Position numbers and translations under genes: made by a program
Notes under the pieces: generated by a model
Told to the model about the DNA's origin: nothing
The model's input: the letters and a program-made list of their open reading frames with translations, nothing else
Databases searched by the model: none
NCBI GenBank assembly: GCA_009193035.1
Contig: SWDT01000261.1
Location: forward strand, 91,524 to 155,523
Reading direction: 5' to 3'
DNA from: Halicephalobus mephisto
Lineage: Eukaryota; Nematoda; Chromadorea; Rhabditida; Panagrolaimidae
DNA length: 64,000 nucleotides
Part shown: one piece after another, positions 1 to 12,000 of the stretch
How the letters are laid out: each line of letters starts with the position of its first letter
Numbering within the stretch: the first letter of the stretch is position 1

Positions 1-310
1 GAATAAGAAATAGAAAAAATTAGAATAAAAACTTCCAATATCGAACTTTCTAAAACAGATATATTTCATAATAAACGCGACTTTAATAGGAATAAGAAAT
101 AGAAAAAATTAGAATAAAAACTTCCAATATCGAACTTTCTAAAACAGATATATTTCATAATAAACGCGATTCTAACAGGAATATGAAAAGGAAAAAATAA
201 ATTTAAAATCTCCAATATTGGATTTTTCACAACAGATATATTTCATAATAAACGCAACTTTAATAGGAATAAAAAACAGAAAAAATTAAATCAAAAGTTT
301 CCAGAATTGA
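1..310. repeat. Tandem repeat, about 89 bp unit, 3.5 copies
   Basis: The unit starting GAATAAGAAATAG recurs at 1, 90, 179 and (diverged) 267. The first two copies are nearly identical and the later ones drift. It is A+T-rich, has no useful reading frame, and probably continues to the left of the window. Confidence 0.9.
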
Positions 311-334
311 ACCCTAAGCAGTTCTTAGGTTACT

Positions 335-800
335 TTCTGCATGAAATTCCACACGCATCAAAAAATAAAAAACCTCGTTATGGTCATCAGGGACTTTCGT
401 GACGAGAGCTGACTTCCCTGTTCCATGATGGATGTTTTTTTGTTCCTAATTACTTCATATTTTTCGACTTATTTTCTGTCATTATTTTCAGAAATTTTTA
501 CGACGAGATTTGATTTTTTGTTCCTCAGCAATTTTTTCTATTCATTATTACTGTATTCAATTCGATAATATTTTTTCTGTCGTAATTTTTGAAAATTTTC
601 GTGGCGAAAATTAATTCCTATTATTTTAGATTGTTTTTTGCACGAAATTCCACCCCCATTTGAAAGTAAATGAGTTTGTTATTGTTGTCAGGAACTTTCG
701 TGACGTGAATTGACTGCATTTTTCATGACAGCTATTTTTTCGTTCTTAATCGTTATATCTGATTCAACAGCCTCTTTCCTGTCATGCTTATCAAGGGATT
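335..800. repeat. Degenerate two-copy duplication of about 300 bp period
   Basis: Two blocks share the order 'GAAATTCCAC', 'TCAGG(G/A)ACTTTCGTGACG', a TGAC-containing stretch, 'CATGA' and 'TTCGTTC/TTGTTCCTAAT'. One lies around 340-460 and the other around 640-760. No coding content was recognised. Confidence 0.6.
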
Positions 801-908
801 TCCCCGATGAAACTTGACTCCTGTTGTATAATACATCTATGCAATTATTTTTCAGTTATTTTCGTTGTTGACCAGCTGACTATGAAAGTCCTCTGCGCTC
901 GGTGTCTA

Positions 909-1160
909 TGGAAAGGCGGAGTTCCGGTCGGATGACGACTTCCTCAGTGTACCTGTGTTCCCTTGGATCTTCTCCTATGGTCCAGAGAATCCAAGGAGAT
1001 CAAAACGTGAGTTTTCCATGAAATCTACCCGAAAATCAACCTTGTTGATATATGATTTTTTCAGATCACGAAGCCAGAGTTTTCATTTCCGAGCTACACT
1101 ATGAGCGATTTTCCTACTGCTTTTGATTACGATGATTTAGAAGGATGTTGGGATGTTTGA
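909..1160 (+). CDS. Candidate two-exon small gene, unrecognised
   Basis: Not recognised. A G+C-richer island in A+T-rich DNA holds an open frame from an ATG at 909 (MERRSSGRMTTSS...) to a GTGAG donor near 1008, then a strong TGATTTTTTCAG acceptor near 1065 and an in-frame exon ending ...FDYDDLEGCWDV with TGA at 1158-1160. The product would be about 65 residues, acidic at its end. A second frame through the same two exons is also open (ending ...HYERFSYCF), so the frame is not certain. The following open stretch 1174-1449 (91 codons) may be a further exon or UTR. The matched donor and acceptor are the main evidence; there is no family support. Confidence 0.3.
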
Positions 1161-3519
1161 CTGATTTGAATCCATGTGGAAGTTTTATCGATCTCCATTC
1201 ACGGTCATAAACGAGGGCCCAACGCCAGAGGCTTCAATTGCGTCTTTTTGGATGTGGTCTGTTCCCGAAGGAGCGAGTGCAGCTGAGTCCAGCATTGAGG
1301 CCAGTTTTGCCGAAAACGATATTGTTTGCGGAGATGAGCCGCTGTTCTGCTCTGGGAAACACGCGCCGCTTGGAGTCAATTGGAGCCGGCTTCCTCTTGG
1401 TTCCTCTGATGAAGATACTCAATTTTGGACACTTTTCTCCCTTTCTTAGATTTCCTCAAATTCTTGTACTAATGGATTTCAGATCAAATTTGTCTTTTCT
1501 CACGGATGTTAATCAAATCCAAGAAGAACTGACAGTAATTCCTAATCTTGGGATATTTAGATTTCAAAGTTGAAGATTTGAATAGAGATAATTTGTCAAT
1601 GTTTCCTTTTCCACAAGGCTCAATTGTCAATGGAAACCGCGCGAATTGAGTCCTCATGCATTTCAATTGACCGACAATGCCAGTTTTGCATTTCAAAATC
1701 TGTCAAGTCGGAGTAACGATCGCGTGTTTTCTTTTTCGAGATCACTATGCATTCTCAATGAATCCCCTTTCGTCTTTTACAATTACTTTATCCCAGAGAA
1801 GAATCCGTCTTTTAAGCATTTCCTTTCTTACTGTCTCTGGACAAAAGGACAGAATGCCAAAACGGTTTTGAAAATTTCCAAAAATTTTTTAGATCTTTTT
1901 GAATGTTGGAAAATTAAATAAATATTAACTTTCGTAATTTCCGGTCTTGACTGCAAAGTCCCGAAAATCCGCATTGTGACTATTTTTAGATACTTTTATA
2001 AAAAATTACTTTTTATAAAATTTCGAGAATTCTGTTTTGTGGTTTTTTTCTTGTTTAGAAAGTTTTATGAATTCGCTCTGGGACCATTTCCCAGACATTT
2101 TGTAAAGGACATTTTTCTTTTTACACGGATATGATTTATTGGGTGTTTTTGGAACGTTATAGAACCACGCAAATGCGAAAGTTCGATTTTCAGTCTTGAA
2201 TGGAAAATTCTAAAAATTCTCTTCGAGACAAATTTTCCACAATTTTACGAAAAAAAATTTCGATTTTTTTATAACATGATTTTTTGAAATTATAAAATAT
2301 AAAAATTTAGTTTTTATTTAAATTGGAAAATTTTAGAAATTTGTAGAAAAATTTCATCCTTGAAAATCATGAATTTAAAAATTTTTAAGGTTTTTTAATT
2401 TTTTATTTATAATAATATGAATTTTAAAAACACAGGAAGTTGAAAATTTTCCGAAGAAAAATTATCCAATGGGAGTAAATCTGAGTCCCGCGCGGCCAAT
2501 GAACAAGTTTTTCGCTAACTAACTGGCTAGACAGGAAGGGATTTATTCGCTAGAATTTTTCCTTCTTCATTTATTGGCCAATTTCGAGAACCAGGTTCCT
2601 TCCGCCGATCCGATTCTAAAAAAATAATTTTCCGTGTTTGCGTGACAGGAAACATTCGACTCAAAATTTATTACCCTTTCTGTAGTTCAAAATGCTCATT
2701 CATCCTTAATTAGATTCCAAAAATTTTCCAAAATTTTGAAATACGAATATTCACAATACCATCATTACTGTGGAAAATAATTTTCATAAAATAATATTTT
2801 AAATTTTTTTAAAATTACTTTTTGCTTTTTAAAATTCTTTTTTAAAACTTTTTAAAATTACTTTTTATTGTTTTTTAAAATTATTTTTAAAAATTTTTAA
2901 AATAATATTTTATTGTTTTTTAAAATAATATTTTATTATTTTTTAATTGTTTTTAAAAAATTATTTTTACATTTTATTAAAAAAAGTAATTTTAAGGAAA
3001 TAATTTTTTACGGTATTTTTTTAAAAATATTTTTACATTATTTTTTTGAAATAATTTTTACAGTATTTTTTTAAAATATTTTTATTTTAATTTACCCAAC
3101 TTTGAAATTGGCTACAGTAATAAATTCAGATTTTTGAAATTCGTAAAAAATTTAAAATTGATAACTTTCGTAATTCCCAAGTGAAATTTCGAAAAACCAC
3201 AGTAATTATTCTTTTTCGGCCAGTTTTTTTAAAAGAAAAATCAGACTGGTTTCATTTGTCTTTTTTGCCTCTGGCAAAGCTTCCGGGACAGATGGTTCTG
3301 GACGTTTTTAGGATTTAGCTCTTTAATTTCAATTTTCACCTAATGATCCATCTAATTTAAAATGGGAATTTTAAAAACAGAAAATGCCAGAGGCTGATTC
3401 AGCAGAAAAAATTTTTTTCGAAAAAAACAATGATGAATGAAAAAACCCAACTTTGGATTATTTTTATGACCAAAGGAAAAAATTAATTTTTTCATTCAAA
3501 AAACATTGTTTTATTTTAA
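1161..3519. other. Mostly A+T-rich non-coding DNA
   Basis: The block 1174-1449 is open on the plus strand (91 codons) and G+C-richer, possibly continuing the candidate gene to its left. The stretch 1646-1921 is also open but has no splice support. From about 1920 the sequence is T/A homopolymer-rich, with a small G+C-richer island at about 2480-2660 and a poly-T/poly-A block at 2780-3110. Nothing else was recognised. Confidence 0.6.
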
Positions 3520-3904
3520 TTAAAAGTTTTTTTTGTACTTTATATGTAACAAAAATATTTAAAAAATTATGCAAATTCTAAAAATAATAAAATTTTCAAA
3601 ATTATTTTTAAGTTTTAGGTAAATTTTTTTAAATTTTTAATATATAAAAAAATATTTGAAATTTTACAGTACATTTAGGAGATTTTAAAAAATATAAAAA
3701 ATAATAAAATTTTAAAGTTAAAAATTATTTTTAAACTTTTTAAAAAATTTTTAATATATGAAAAAATATTTGAAATTTTACAGTACACTTAAGAGATTTT
3801 AAGAATATAAAAAATAATAAAAACAACGATATTTTAATTAATATTTTTTTGTTTAAAAAAACGGAAAAAAACCAAATTTGTAACATGGGTCTCGAACGGA
3901 AAAT
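3520..3904 (-). mobile_element. Truncated copy of the CCGTTCG terminal-inverted-repeat element
   Basis: The right end reads GGGTCTCGAACGGAAAA, the reverse complement of the left end of the intact copy at 8727. The interior (TACAGTACACTTAAGAGATT, AACAACGATATTTTAATTAA) is the reverse complement of 8770-8890. No matching second terminus was found on the left, so this copy looks truncated or decayed. It lies in opposite orientation to the 8727 copy, giving an inverted pair about 5 kb apart. No transposase is encoded. Confidence 0.65.
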
Positions 3905-4837
3905 TTCCCTTTTGTCTTGTCCGTCAAAGTAATCCAAGATTAACTTTTTTGACTGGCCAAAATTACGACTTTTTAAAAAAATTCATTTTCGAAATTTTTA
4001 AAAATTTTCATCAATTTTAAAATAAATGTTTTAAAATCGATTAACTTAAAAATTAAAATATATTGAATAAGAAAATTCGGAGTTTTGTTGGTGTCCCTTC
4101 CAAACGGGATAATTATGCTAATCCAATCAGTCGACACAAGGCGAGGACACAATTGCCGAAAATTCTTGGATTGATTACATGGGACAAGCTTAATGAGCTT
4201 CTTCTGGCTTTAAATGGACAATATGACTTTTGGATAATAAAGTCATTTTACGACCAAACTGAATTAGTTTCAGTATTTCGAAATTTTTTTTGGTTACTGT
4301 TTTTGGAACAAAGTAAACGAAATTTCGTCTTGATACAAAGTAGATTTGGATTGACTTCAGAAGACCCCGAATAACCATAGTACTATAAAAACCGAAAACG
4401 GACGTTGTTACGAAATTGTCTCGGAGCGAATTTTTGAATTTTTAGAAACTTAAAAATTATTTTAAAAGATTAATTTTTTTTAACTTTTTAATTTTTAGAA
4501 ACTTAAAAATTATTTCAAAAATTAAATTTTTTTAATATTTTAGAAAATTAATTTTTGAATTTTTAGAAACTTAAAAATTATTTTAAAAATTTAATTTTTT
4601 AAATTTTTAGAAAATTAAAAATTATTTAAAAAAATAAATTTTTTTTAATTTCTGAAAATAAATTTTTGAATTTTTAAAAAATTAAAAATTTGTTAAATTA
4701 TGTTATTTTAAAAAATTTTAAAAATAAGTTTTTTTTAGTTTTAAAGAATTGTTGAAATTATTATTTTTATGAAATGTAAAGTGGATTTTTTTCGTTGAAA
4801 ATGAATCAAATAAATTTTGGAATGATGTTGAGGTTTA
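3905..4837. other. Non-coding, A/T runs; one weak open frame
   Basis: An open stretch at 4063-4374 (103 codons) has more balanced base composition than its flanks, but it lacks an ATG at its start, convincing splice sites and any recognised motif. The block 4430-4740 is a set of near-identical T/A-rich tandem units of about 65 bp (GAATTTTTAGAAACTTAAAA repeated). Confidence 0.5.
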
Positions 4838-5348
4838 TGAACAGTCAGCATTAAAATTGAAATTGAATTTTTGAACACCAATTGGATAGACTGATCTGTC
4901 CAAATGTTGCGGGCAATCTGCGGATTTAATTTTGATTTCGAAATATTTGTAAACGTAAATTTATAAATTTTTACAGATCTACGTAAATGTAGTGCGCAAC
5001 GTGCGGATTTGATTTTGACTTTGAAGTTGACCGATCTGTTTGAACGTTGCATGCAATATGCAGATTTAATTTCGACTTTGAGATTATTATCAGCGTAGAT
5101 ATAAAAATATCAATAGATTCAAATGTTGCATGCAATGTGCAGATTTGACTTTGACCGATCTGTTTGAACGTTGCATGCAACGTGCGGATTTAGTTTTGAC
5201 TTTGAGATTATTATCAGCATAGATATAAAAATATCAATAGATTCAAATGTTGCATGTAATGTGCAGATTTGACTTTGACTAATCTGTTTGAACACTGCAT
5301 GCAACGTGCGGATTTGATTTTGATGTTGATCTCTTTATAGACCTCAGC
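4838..5348 (-). repeat. Dispersed repeat family with GTTGC-GCAAC core, copy A
   Basis: Read on the minus strand, it begins TGCTGAGGTCTATAAAGA (complement of 5327-5345) and ends near the complement of 4838-4880 (GTGTTCAAAAATTCAATTTC). In between are several copies of an imperfect palindrome (CGTTGCATGCAACGTGCGGA and variants at about 4905, 4995, 5045, 5125, 5170, 5250, 5297). The same boundaries and core recur in plus orientation at 7742-8350 and 17665-18050. Confidence 0.75.
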
Positions 5349-7630
5349 AAAAAACATCAAAAATACAAAATTCTTTCATCATTTAGCTAATTTAAAAAAT
5401 TTTAATTTTCGTTAAAAATTGTTTTCAATTATATTGTTTTTTATCTGAAATAAAATCGTAAACTGACTTGAATTGAACAAAAGAAGAATTATGCAAATCC
5501 GTTCAGTATTTGCTCAATTAAAACAACTGAAATTTCGGAAAAGCTTTTGGAATATTTTGGAACTTCAGAAAAATTCTGAAACTTTCTAAAATCTCAAAAT
5601 CTTCCAAAATTCAATGAGAATTCTAAATTAACAACAAAAATAAAAACTTTCGTGTCAGGACCATTTTTTTAATTTTATTTTTTTTAAATGTAACTAAAAA
5701 ATGATTTTTTTTGAAGTATAACGTACTTTTGGAGACGGTTTTTAGGACTTTCTAGAATTCAACAAGGATTTTAGATTAATATTTAAATTCAAAAATTTCG
5801 CGTTAAAACCATTTTTTAATTTTATTTTTTTAATGTAACTAAAAAATAATTTTTTTTGAAGACAGTTTTTAAGACTTTCTAGAATCTAACAAGAATTCTA
5901 AATTAATATCTAAAATCAAAAATTTCGCGTTAAAACCATTTTTTAAATTTAACTAAAAAATAATTTTTTTTGAAGTATAACGTACTTTTGGAGACAGTTT
6001 TTTGGTGTGTTTACGTTGGATCTTGAATCAAGACGAATTGTGACTATTCTTCCTCCTTTGGACAGCCGCCTGGGCCAATCGCAGCTGTCCCTTATTTGGA
6101 AATGTTTTTGCGCAAAATTTGTTTGTCGAGAGCTGTCACCGATTCTGGAATGTCCAAAAATGGAAATTTGATTTATGCCAAAATTCGGAGAGGCTTATCT
6201 GATTGTTTTTGAATCCGCAATTGAAAGTTTTCATAAAATTTTGATCGAGAATTTTGATAAATTTTTATTTTACGAAATTTATCAAGTTAAAAATTCTCAA
6301 AATTTTTATTTTACGAAATTTATCAAGTTAAAAATTCTCAAAATTTTTATTTTTTTCGTAATTTTTTTAAATTGAAAATTTTGGAAATTTTGAGAGAATT
6401 TTAAAAATTCGTTTTGAAACTTTTTTGTAAAAAAATTAATTTTTATTTTTATAAAATTATAATTTCGAAAATTCATTTTAAGATTTTTTTGTAAAAAAAA
6501 TAAATTTTTGTAAAAATAAAATTTTTTTAATATAATTTTGAAAATTCATTTTGAAACTTTTTTTTGTAAAAAAATTATTTTTATTTAAAAATTTATTTTT
6601 ATTTAAAAAAATTAATTTTTATTTAAAAATTTATTTTTATTTAAAAATTATTTTTATTTAAAAATTATTTTTATTTAAAAAAATTATTTTTATTTAAAAA
6701 TTAACTTTTTTTAATTCGTTTTAAAAATATTTTATAAAAAAATTGATTTTTGCTTTTCACAAAATTGTAATTTTGAAAATCCGTATTAAAATTATTTCAT
6801 AAAATATTTATTTTTTTTAATTTTATAATATAGTGATTCTAAAATTGATAATTCTGAAAAGTTTTGAAAATTCGTGTCGGGATTATTTCGTAATGATGTT
6901 GATTTTCGATTTTCATAATAGCATAATTCCCGGATTAACATTGAAAATTGGAGATTCTGGAAGGTTTTACAAAAATCGGAAAATTCGTGTCAGAATCATT
7001 TCGTAAAAAGTAATTTTTTATTTTTATAAAAATTGAATTCCGAAATTTCGCGTTAGGACCACTTTGTAAAAAACTTGATTTTATAAAAAATTAATTTTGA
7101 AATTAATTTATAAAAATTCGAATTTTAGAAATTTATAAAAATTCCAAAATTTCGTCTCAGGACCACTTTGTAAAAAAAATAATTTTAAAACTAATTTATA
7201 AAAATTCCAAAATTTCGTCTCAGGACCATTTCATAAAAAAATTAATTTTAAAACTAATTTATAAAAATCCGAATTTTAGAAATTTCTGAAAATTCCAAAA
7301 TTTCTTCTCAGGACTACTTTGTAAAACAATTATTTTTGGTTTTTATAAAAAAATAATTTTCTGATTACTGTAGAAATCCACTTTTATCCACTCAAAGATC
7401 TGACATTTTTTAAATTAAAAATAACTTTTTGTCTTACTGTAGGTTTTGAAAAACGGAAATAGTTATTCCGAATGCATTTGAAAAAAGAAAATTTCCTGGA
7501 TTCATTCAGGACACTCGAGAATCTCATTTCCTATTTGAGTGGCTGTTAATGAATCTGTTTCTCGTTCAGTATCGACTTTTGACTTTTTTGGAGTTTTGAT
7601 GAACTTTTATTTCCGAGTTTTCCAATTTCG
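5349..7630. repeat. A+T-rich non-coding DNA with short local tandem duplications
   Basis: The stretch 5640-6000 holds about three copies of a unit with TTTCG(T/C)GT(C/T)A(G/A)(G/A)ACCATTTTTT and a GACAGTTTTT(A)AGG/TTGG end. The stretch 6570-6700 is a TTTTTATTTAAAAA simple repeat. The stretch 7020-7330 repeats TTCCAAAATTTCGTCTCAGG about three times. A G+C-richer island at 6000-6230 (open from 6175) shows no recognisable exon. Confidence 0.65.
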
Positions 7631-7687
7631 GGAAGAGCCATTGTCGAAGACGGCCTCAGGGGGACTGTAAAACGGCACTGGCACAAC

Positions 7688-7725
7688 CAGCCGGAGTCTC
7701 GAGCCGGCTTTTTCTATTTTTCTTT
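7688..7725 (+). other. Perfect hairpin followed by a T-run
   Basis: AGCCGGAGTCTCGAGCCGGCT (a 6-bp AGCCGG/CCGGCT stem with a nested CTCGAG) is followed at once by TTTTTCTATTTTT. This resembles a pol III-type or stem-loop RNA end, but no RNA family was recognised. The surrounding 7600-7730 is G+C-richer than its flanks. Confidence 0.3.
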
Positions 7726-7741
7726 AAAAAAGCCACTTTGA

Positions 7742-8350
7742 TCAATGTCTAATGTCCTCAAAATCGAAATAAAATTTGCAGCTTGCTCGCAACGTTGGAG
7801 CACATCTGTCCAAATTTATAAATTTACATTTATAATTATTTCGAAATAAAAACAAAAACTTGCAGTTTGCGCGCAGTATTTCGGCAGATCGACATCAAAT
7901 TCAAAGTGGAAATCGCAGGTTGCGCGCAACATTCCCGCAGGTTTATTGATATTTATAAATTTATATTTACAAATATTTCAAAATCGAAGCAAAACTTGCA
8001 CGTTGCACGCAACGTTTAGGCAGCTGAGTCGAAATCAAATTAAATCTCGCAGGTTGCGCGCAACGTTCAAATAGACTGATTATTATTTATTTCTTTAAAC
8101 TTACAGATATTTCAAAATTAAAGTAAAATTCGCAGGTTGCTCGCAACAGTTAGGCAACTAAGTTAATATTGAAATCAGAATCAAATTTGCAGGTTGCGCG
8201 CAGCATTCGACTAGATCTGTTGATATTTATAAATTTACATTTATAAAAATCTCGAAATAAAAATAAAAACTTGCAGTTTGCGCGCAGTATTTCACCAAAC
8301 TGGCTTGTTCAATTGTTGTTCAAAAATTTAATTTAATTTTTATATTTAAC
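7742..8350 (+). repeat. Dispersed repeat family with GTTGC-GCAAC core, copy B
   Basis: Direct-repeat units of roughly 95 bp each carry 'cgCAGGTTGCGCGCAACrTT' followed by 'cAG(A/G)T(C/T)T(G/A)TTGATATTTATAAA'. The core GTTGCGCGCAAC is a perfect palindrome. The copy ends 'GGCTTGTTCAATTGTTGTTC' near 8302-8325, matching the end of the copy at 18003. No coding capacity. Confidence 0.8.
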
Positions 8351-8726
8351 GTTTTCCAGATTTCGACAGATATTTAGTTCAAAAATAAAACCAATTTTTC
8401 TAAAAAAAATATAATTTTAAAAATTTTAAAATTGCTCTTTTTTGATTTTTCGCAGATTTAAATTATCGAAACTTGTCTTTAATTTTGCAAAATCAGGCTT
8501 TGCTAAAAGGTTTGCCTTGGGCGATCTCCGGATCCCGTTCTTCGTTTAGGGACACCGCTCGGTCCATTGCTTTTTCTAATTTGGTTTTCTTTAAAATAAT
8601 GCCTTTAGTCATTCCTCCTTTTTCCTTTTTACAAAAATTTGAAAATGGCCAAATTTAAAGTTTCTATTTTCTGAAAAAATAAAAACATCAATTTTAGGTT
8701 ATTTTGAAACAACTTTTAAAAAACGG
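8351..8726. other. Non-coding spacer with a short open stretch
   Basis: 8473-8658 is open for 61 codons and G+C-richer than its flanks, but no start context, splice sites or family was recognised. Confidence 0.4.
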
Positions 8727-9090
8727 TTTTTCCGTTCGAGACCCATGTTACAAATTTGATTTTTTTTCTGTTTTTTTAAACAAAAAAATATTAATTAAAA
8801 TATCGTTGTTTTTATTATTTTTATACTCTTAAAATCTCCTAAATGTACTGTAGAATTTCGAACATTTTTTCATATATTAAAAATTTCAAAAAAATTTACC
8901 CAAATTTAAAAATAATTTTTAACTTTAAAATTTCATTCAAAACTTTATTATTTTTTATACTCTTAAAATCTCCTAAGTGTACTGTAGAATTTTAAGCGTG
9001 TTTTCATAAGTAAAAATTAAGACAACGAAATTTTAAAAGTTAAAAAATTATAAAAAATCTAATTAGTTAAGAGACTCCCGAACGGAAAAA
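8727..9090 (+). mobile_element. MITE-like element with CCGTTCG terminal inverted repeats
   Basis: The left end is TTTTTCCGTTCGAGACCC (8727-). The right end, GAGACTCCCGAACGGAAAAA (9071-9090), is its reverse complement over about 15 bp with one mismatch (TTTTTCCGTTCGRGA). The interior is A+T-rich and non-coding, with the phrase ACTCTTAAAATCTCCTAA present twice. Homologous termini occur at 37080-38050 (plus) and 3904 (minus). It fits a non-autonomous DNA transposon; no transposase was found in the window. Confidence 0.75.
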
Positions 9091-12000
9091 TTGTTGCTTT
9101 TCAATCATTTGTCACAATAATTCGACATTGATCTTCTTCTTTTGATGAATAGAGAAAGTAAATTTAAAGAATATTTCGAAAGCAATAGATAGTGATTAAA
9201 AAACCATTTTTAAAATTTCAGACACTATCCATGTACAAAAGAAGTCAAAATGATAGTGACTATTTTTGAATTTTTTATTTTTTAAATGTACTTTTAAATT
9301 TTTTATTTTTAAAAGGTTTTTAATTTTTTAAATTTATTTTTAAAGTAATTTAAAAAAGTTTTCAATTTTAGACACTATCCATGTACAGAAGAAGTCGAAA
9401 TGATAGTGACTATTTTTGAATTTTTAATTTTTTAAATTTACTTTTGAGTTTTTTTATTTTTTTAATTTACTTTTGAATTTTTTATTTTTTAAATTTTTGA
9501 TCTTTTGTTGTTTAACAAAAACAATAAATTTGGGATTTCAAGAAATAATGATTATCGATCGCCAATGGTCAGAGTAATCCGTTCCAAGCCTGAAAGAAAA
9601 TTTTTCACACTTTTTGATTGCCGATTTTTCCATCTTGATTCACGAAAGAGGGACAGGCGCTCGTTTGTGCCTCAGGGCTCGAGAAATTGTCGGTCGATTT
9701 TTCGAAAAAGTCAAAAAATGTGCGGCTGTTTGATTTTTAACGTGATCTTGGCCAGATTCTGGTTTCTTTTTTTTCTTATTTTACATCCGAAAAAATTTAT
9801 TCTCAAAGATTACTGTAATTTCAATTATAATTTTCTATTTTTTATAAATTATAATTTTTTATAATTCTAAATTTCATAAGTTTCTAGAATTCTAAAATTT
9901 CAAAATCACCTGAAATTGACAATTTCGAAAATTTAAAATTTCTTGTCAGGACCATTTTTAAAAAATTAATTTTTCTATTTTTTGAGGAATTTCAAAATTT
10001 CGCGTTGGGACCATTTAAAAAAAATTAATTTTTCTATATTTGGAAAAGTTCTAAAATTTCGCGTTGAGACCATTTCGTAAAAATTTCGTTTTTTTTTATT
10101 TTTAAAAGAATTCTAAAATTTCGCCTTGGGACAATTTAAAAAAAATTTATTTTTTTTATTCTTAAAAGAATTCTAAAATTTCGCCTTGGGACCATTTCGT
10201 AGAAATTCCGTTTTTTTTTTCATTTTTTATAACACTATGATTATTTCTTGTTTTTCGTTTTCTTATTTTTTACTTTTTTGAAAACTAGTTTTATAAAAAA
10301 ATCTCATGTTTTCTGACTTTGAAAATTATCTTTTTGGAATTAATTGACTTGACGAAGGTCTCGGGTCTCCGATAAGACCGATATTTCCCCGATCGATTCA
10401 TGGCATTCTCGTCATTGTGGTCAAAAACGAAACAAAAGTCTCGTTGACGGTCCAGGGGCCCTGTCACTTTGTCCTTGAACTGGCATCCCGCTCAAATTTT
10501 TCTCTGAGGACCGGTTTGACTGAAATATCCTTTTTGATCACGCTTTTTCCTGATAAGCTTCTTTCATTTTTCCGCTTTTTATTACTTGAATGTCGTTGAA
10601 ATTTTCGAAACTTTCTTCAATTGAACAAACAGTTCTGAAATTTCCTAAAATGTACATTTTTGAAATCTTTCAAATTTTTGGAGTTTTCAGAATCCCTTTG
10701 AAAATTTATATATTTTTAGAAATTTTGAGATTTTTCGGAATTTCATAGAATTCTGAAATCTGGAATTTTCAGAATTCCTTAAAAATTCATACATTTTTGG
10801 AAATCTTGAATAATTTCGAAATTTTCCGAAATTTAATAGAATTCTGAAATCTGGAATTTTTACAGAAACTTCTGGAACTTTCAGAATTCCTTGAAAATTC
10901 CCAAAAATTCAGAAATTTAATAGAATTCTGAAATCTGGAATTTTCGCAGAAGCTTCTGGAATTTTCAGAATTCCTTGAAAATTCTTAAAATTCCCGAAAA
11001 TTCATACATTTTTGGAAATTTTGAATAATTTTGAATTTTTCTAAAATTTGGAATTTTTACAGAAACTTCTGGAGCCTTCAGAATCCCTTCGAAAATTCCC
11101 AAAAATTCAATAAACAGTTCTGGAATTTTTGAAAATATGCAACTTTTTGAACCGTTTCAGAATTTTGCAAAAATTTCGTTTCGGGACCATTTTGTAAAAA
11201 ATTTGGAAATTTTTAAAATTAAAAAACGAAATTTTCTAAAAATTCCGTGTTAAAATTATTTTGAAATTATTTTTACATTTTTGTGCCAGACCAAATTTTC
11301 ATTTTTTGTAAATCAATTTATTACACTGACATCTGATTTTCCGCCGTAGGGTTCCAAGGTGGAGTTCTGCATTCCTTTCTCGATTACATTCATGATTGAT
11401 CACGTTTTCTTTCAGAATGTTTTTTTAAATTAATTTGCGAACCTCGAATCAAGTTTTATACAAAATCAAAACTGTACAATTTTATTTTTTTTAAAATGAT
11501 TCATTTTTAAATTTTTTTAAATTTATTTTTTTATAAATTTTAAAAATTTTAAAATTTATTTTTTTATAAATTTCTTAAATTTTAAAATTTATTTTTTTAT
11601 AAATTTCTTAAATTTTTAAATTTCTTTTTTTTTTTAAGTTTTTAATTTTGAAAATTTTTTACTTTTTTTTAACTTTTTGAAAATTTTTTTAATTTTTAAT
11701 TTTGGATTTTTTTTATTTTTAAATCAGCCAAAAAAAGTCTGATTAGTGATGTTTCTGTGGAATTTCTCTATTTGCCTTTTTTCAATCCTTGTTTGGAGGA
11801 CCGGTCGACCATTTTTCTCTCCATGAGTGAAATGAGCGAGAGAGTTTTGACTGGTCTTTTGCCGATCGATACACGCACGCGCGGACGTGATCATGAATAT
11901 TTGACGCTTTTCCTGTTTTCGGTCTTGATCAAATGTATTAATTTTGAATTTTAAAATTACATTTTAGAATTATCTAAAGTTAAATCCTAGACGTAATTAG

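Noticed and set aside
4063..4374. 103-codon open frame in A+T-rich DNA
   Set aside because: No ATG at the start, no splice sites, no recognisable motif; the antisense strand is open as well.
4741..5304. Three overlapping minus-strand open frames with HATFESIDIFIS repeats
   Set aside because: They are translations of the dispersed GTTGC-GCAAC repeat, copy A; repeats of the protein mirror the DNA unit.
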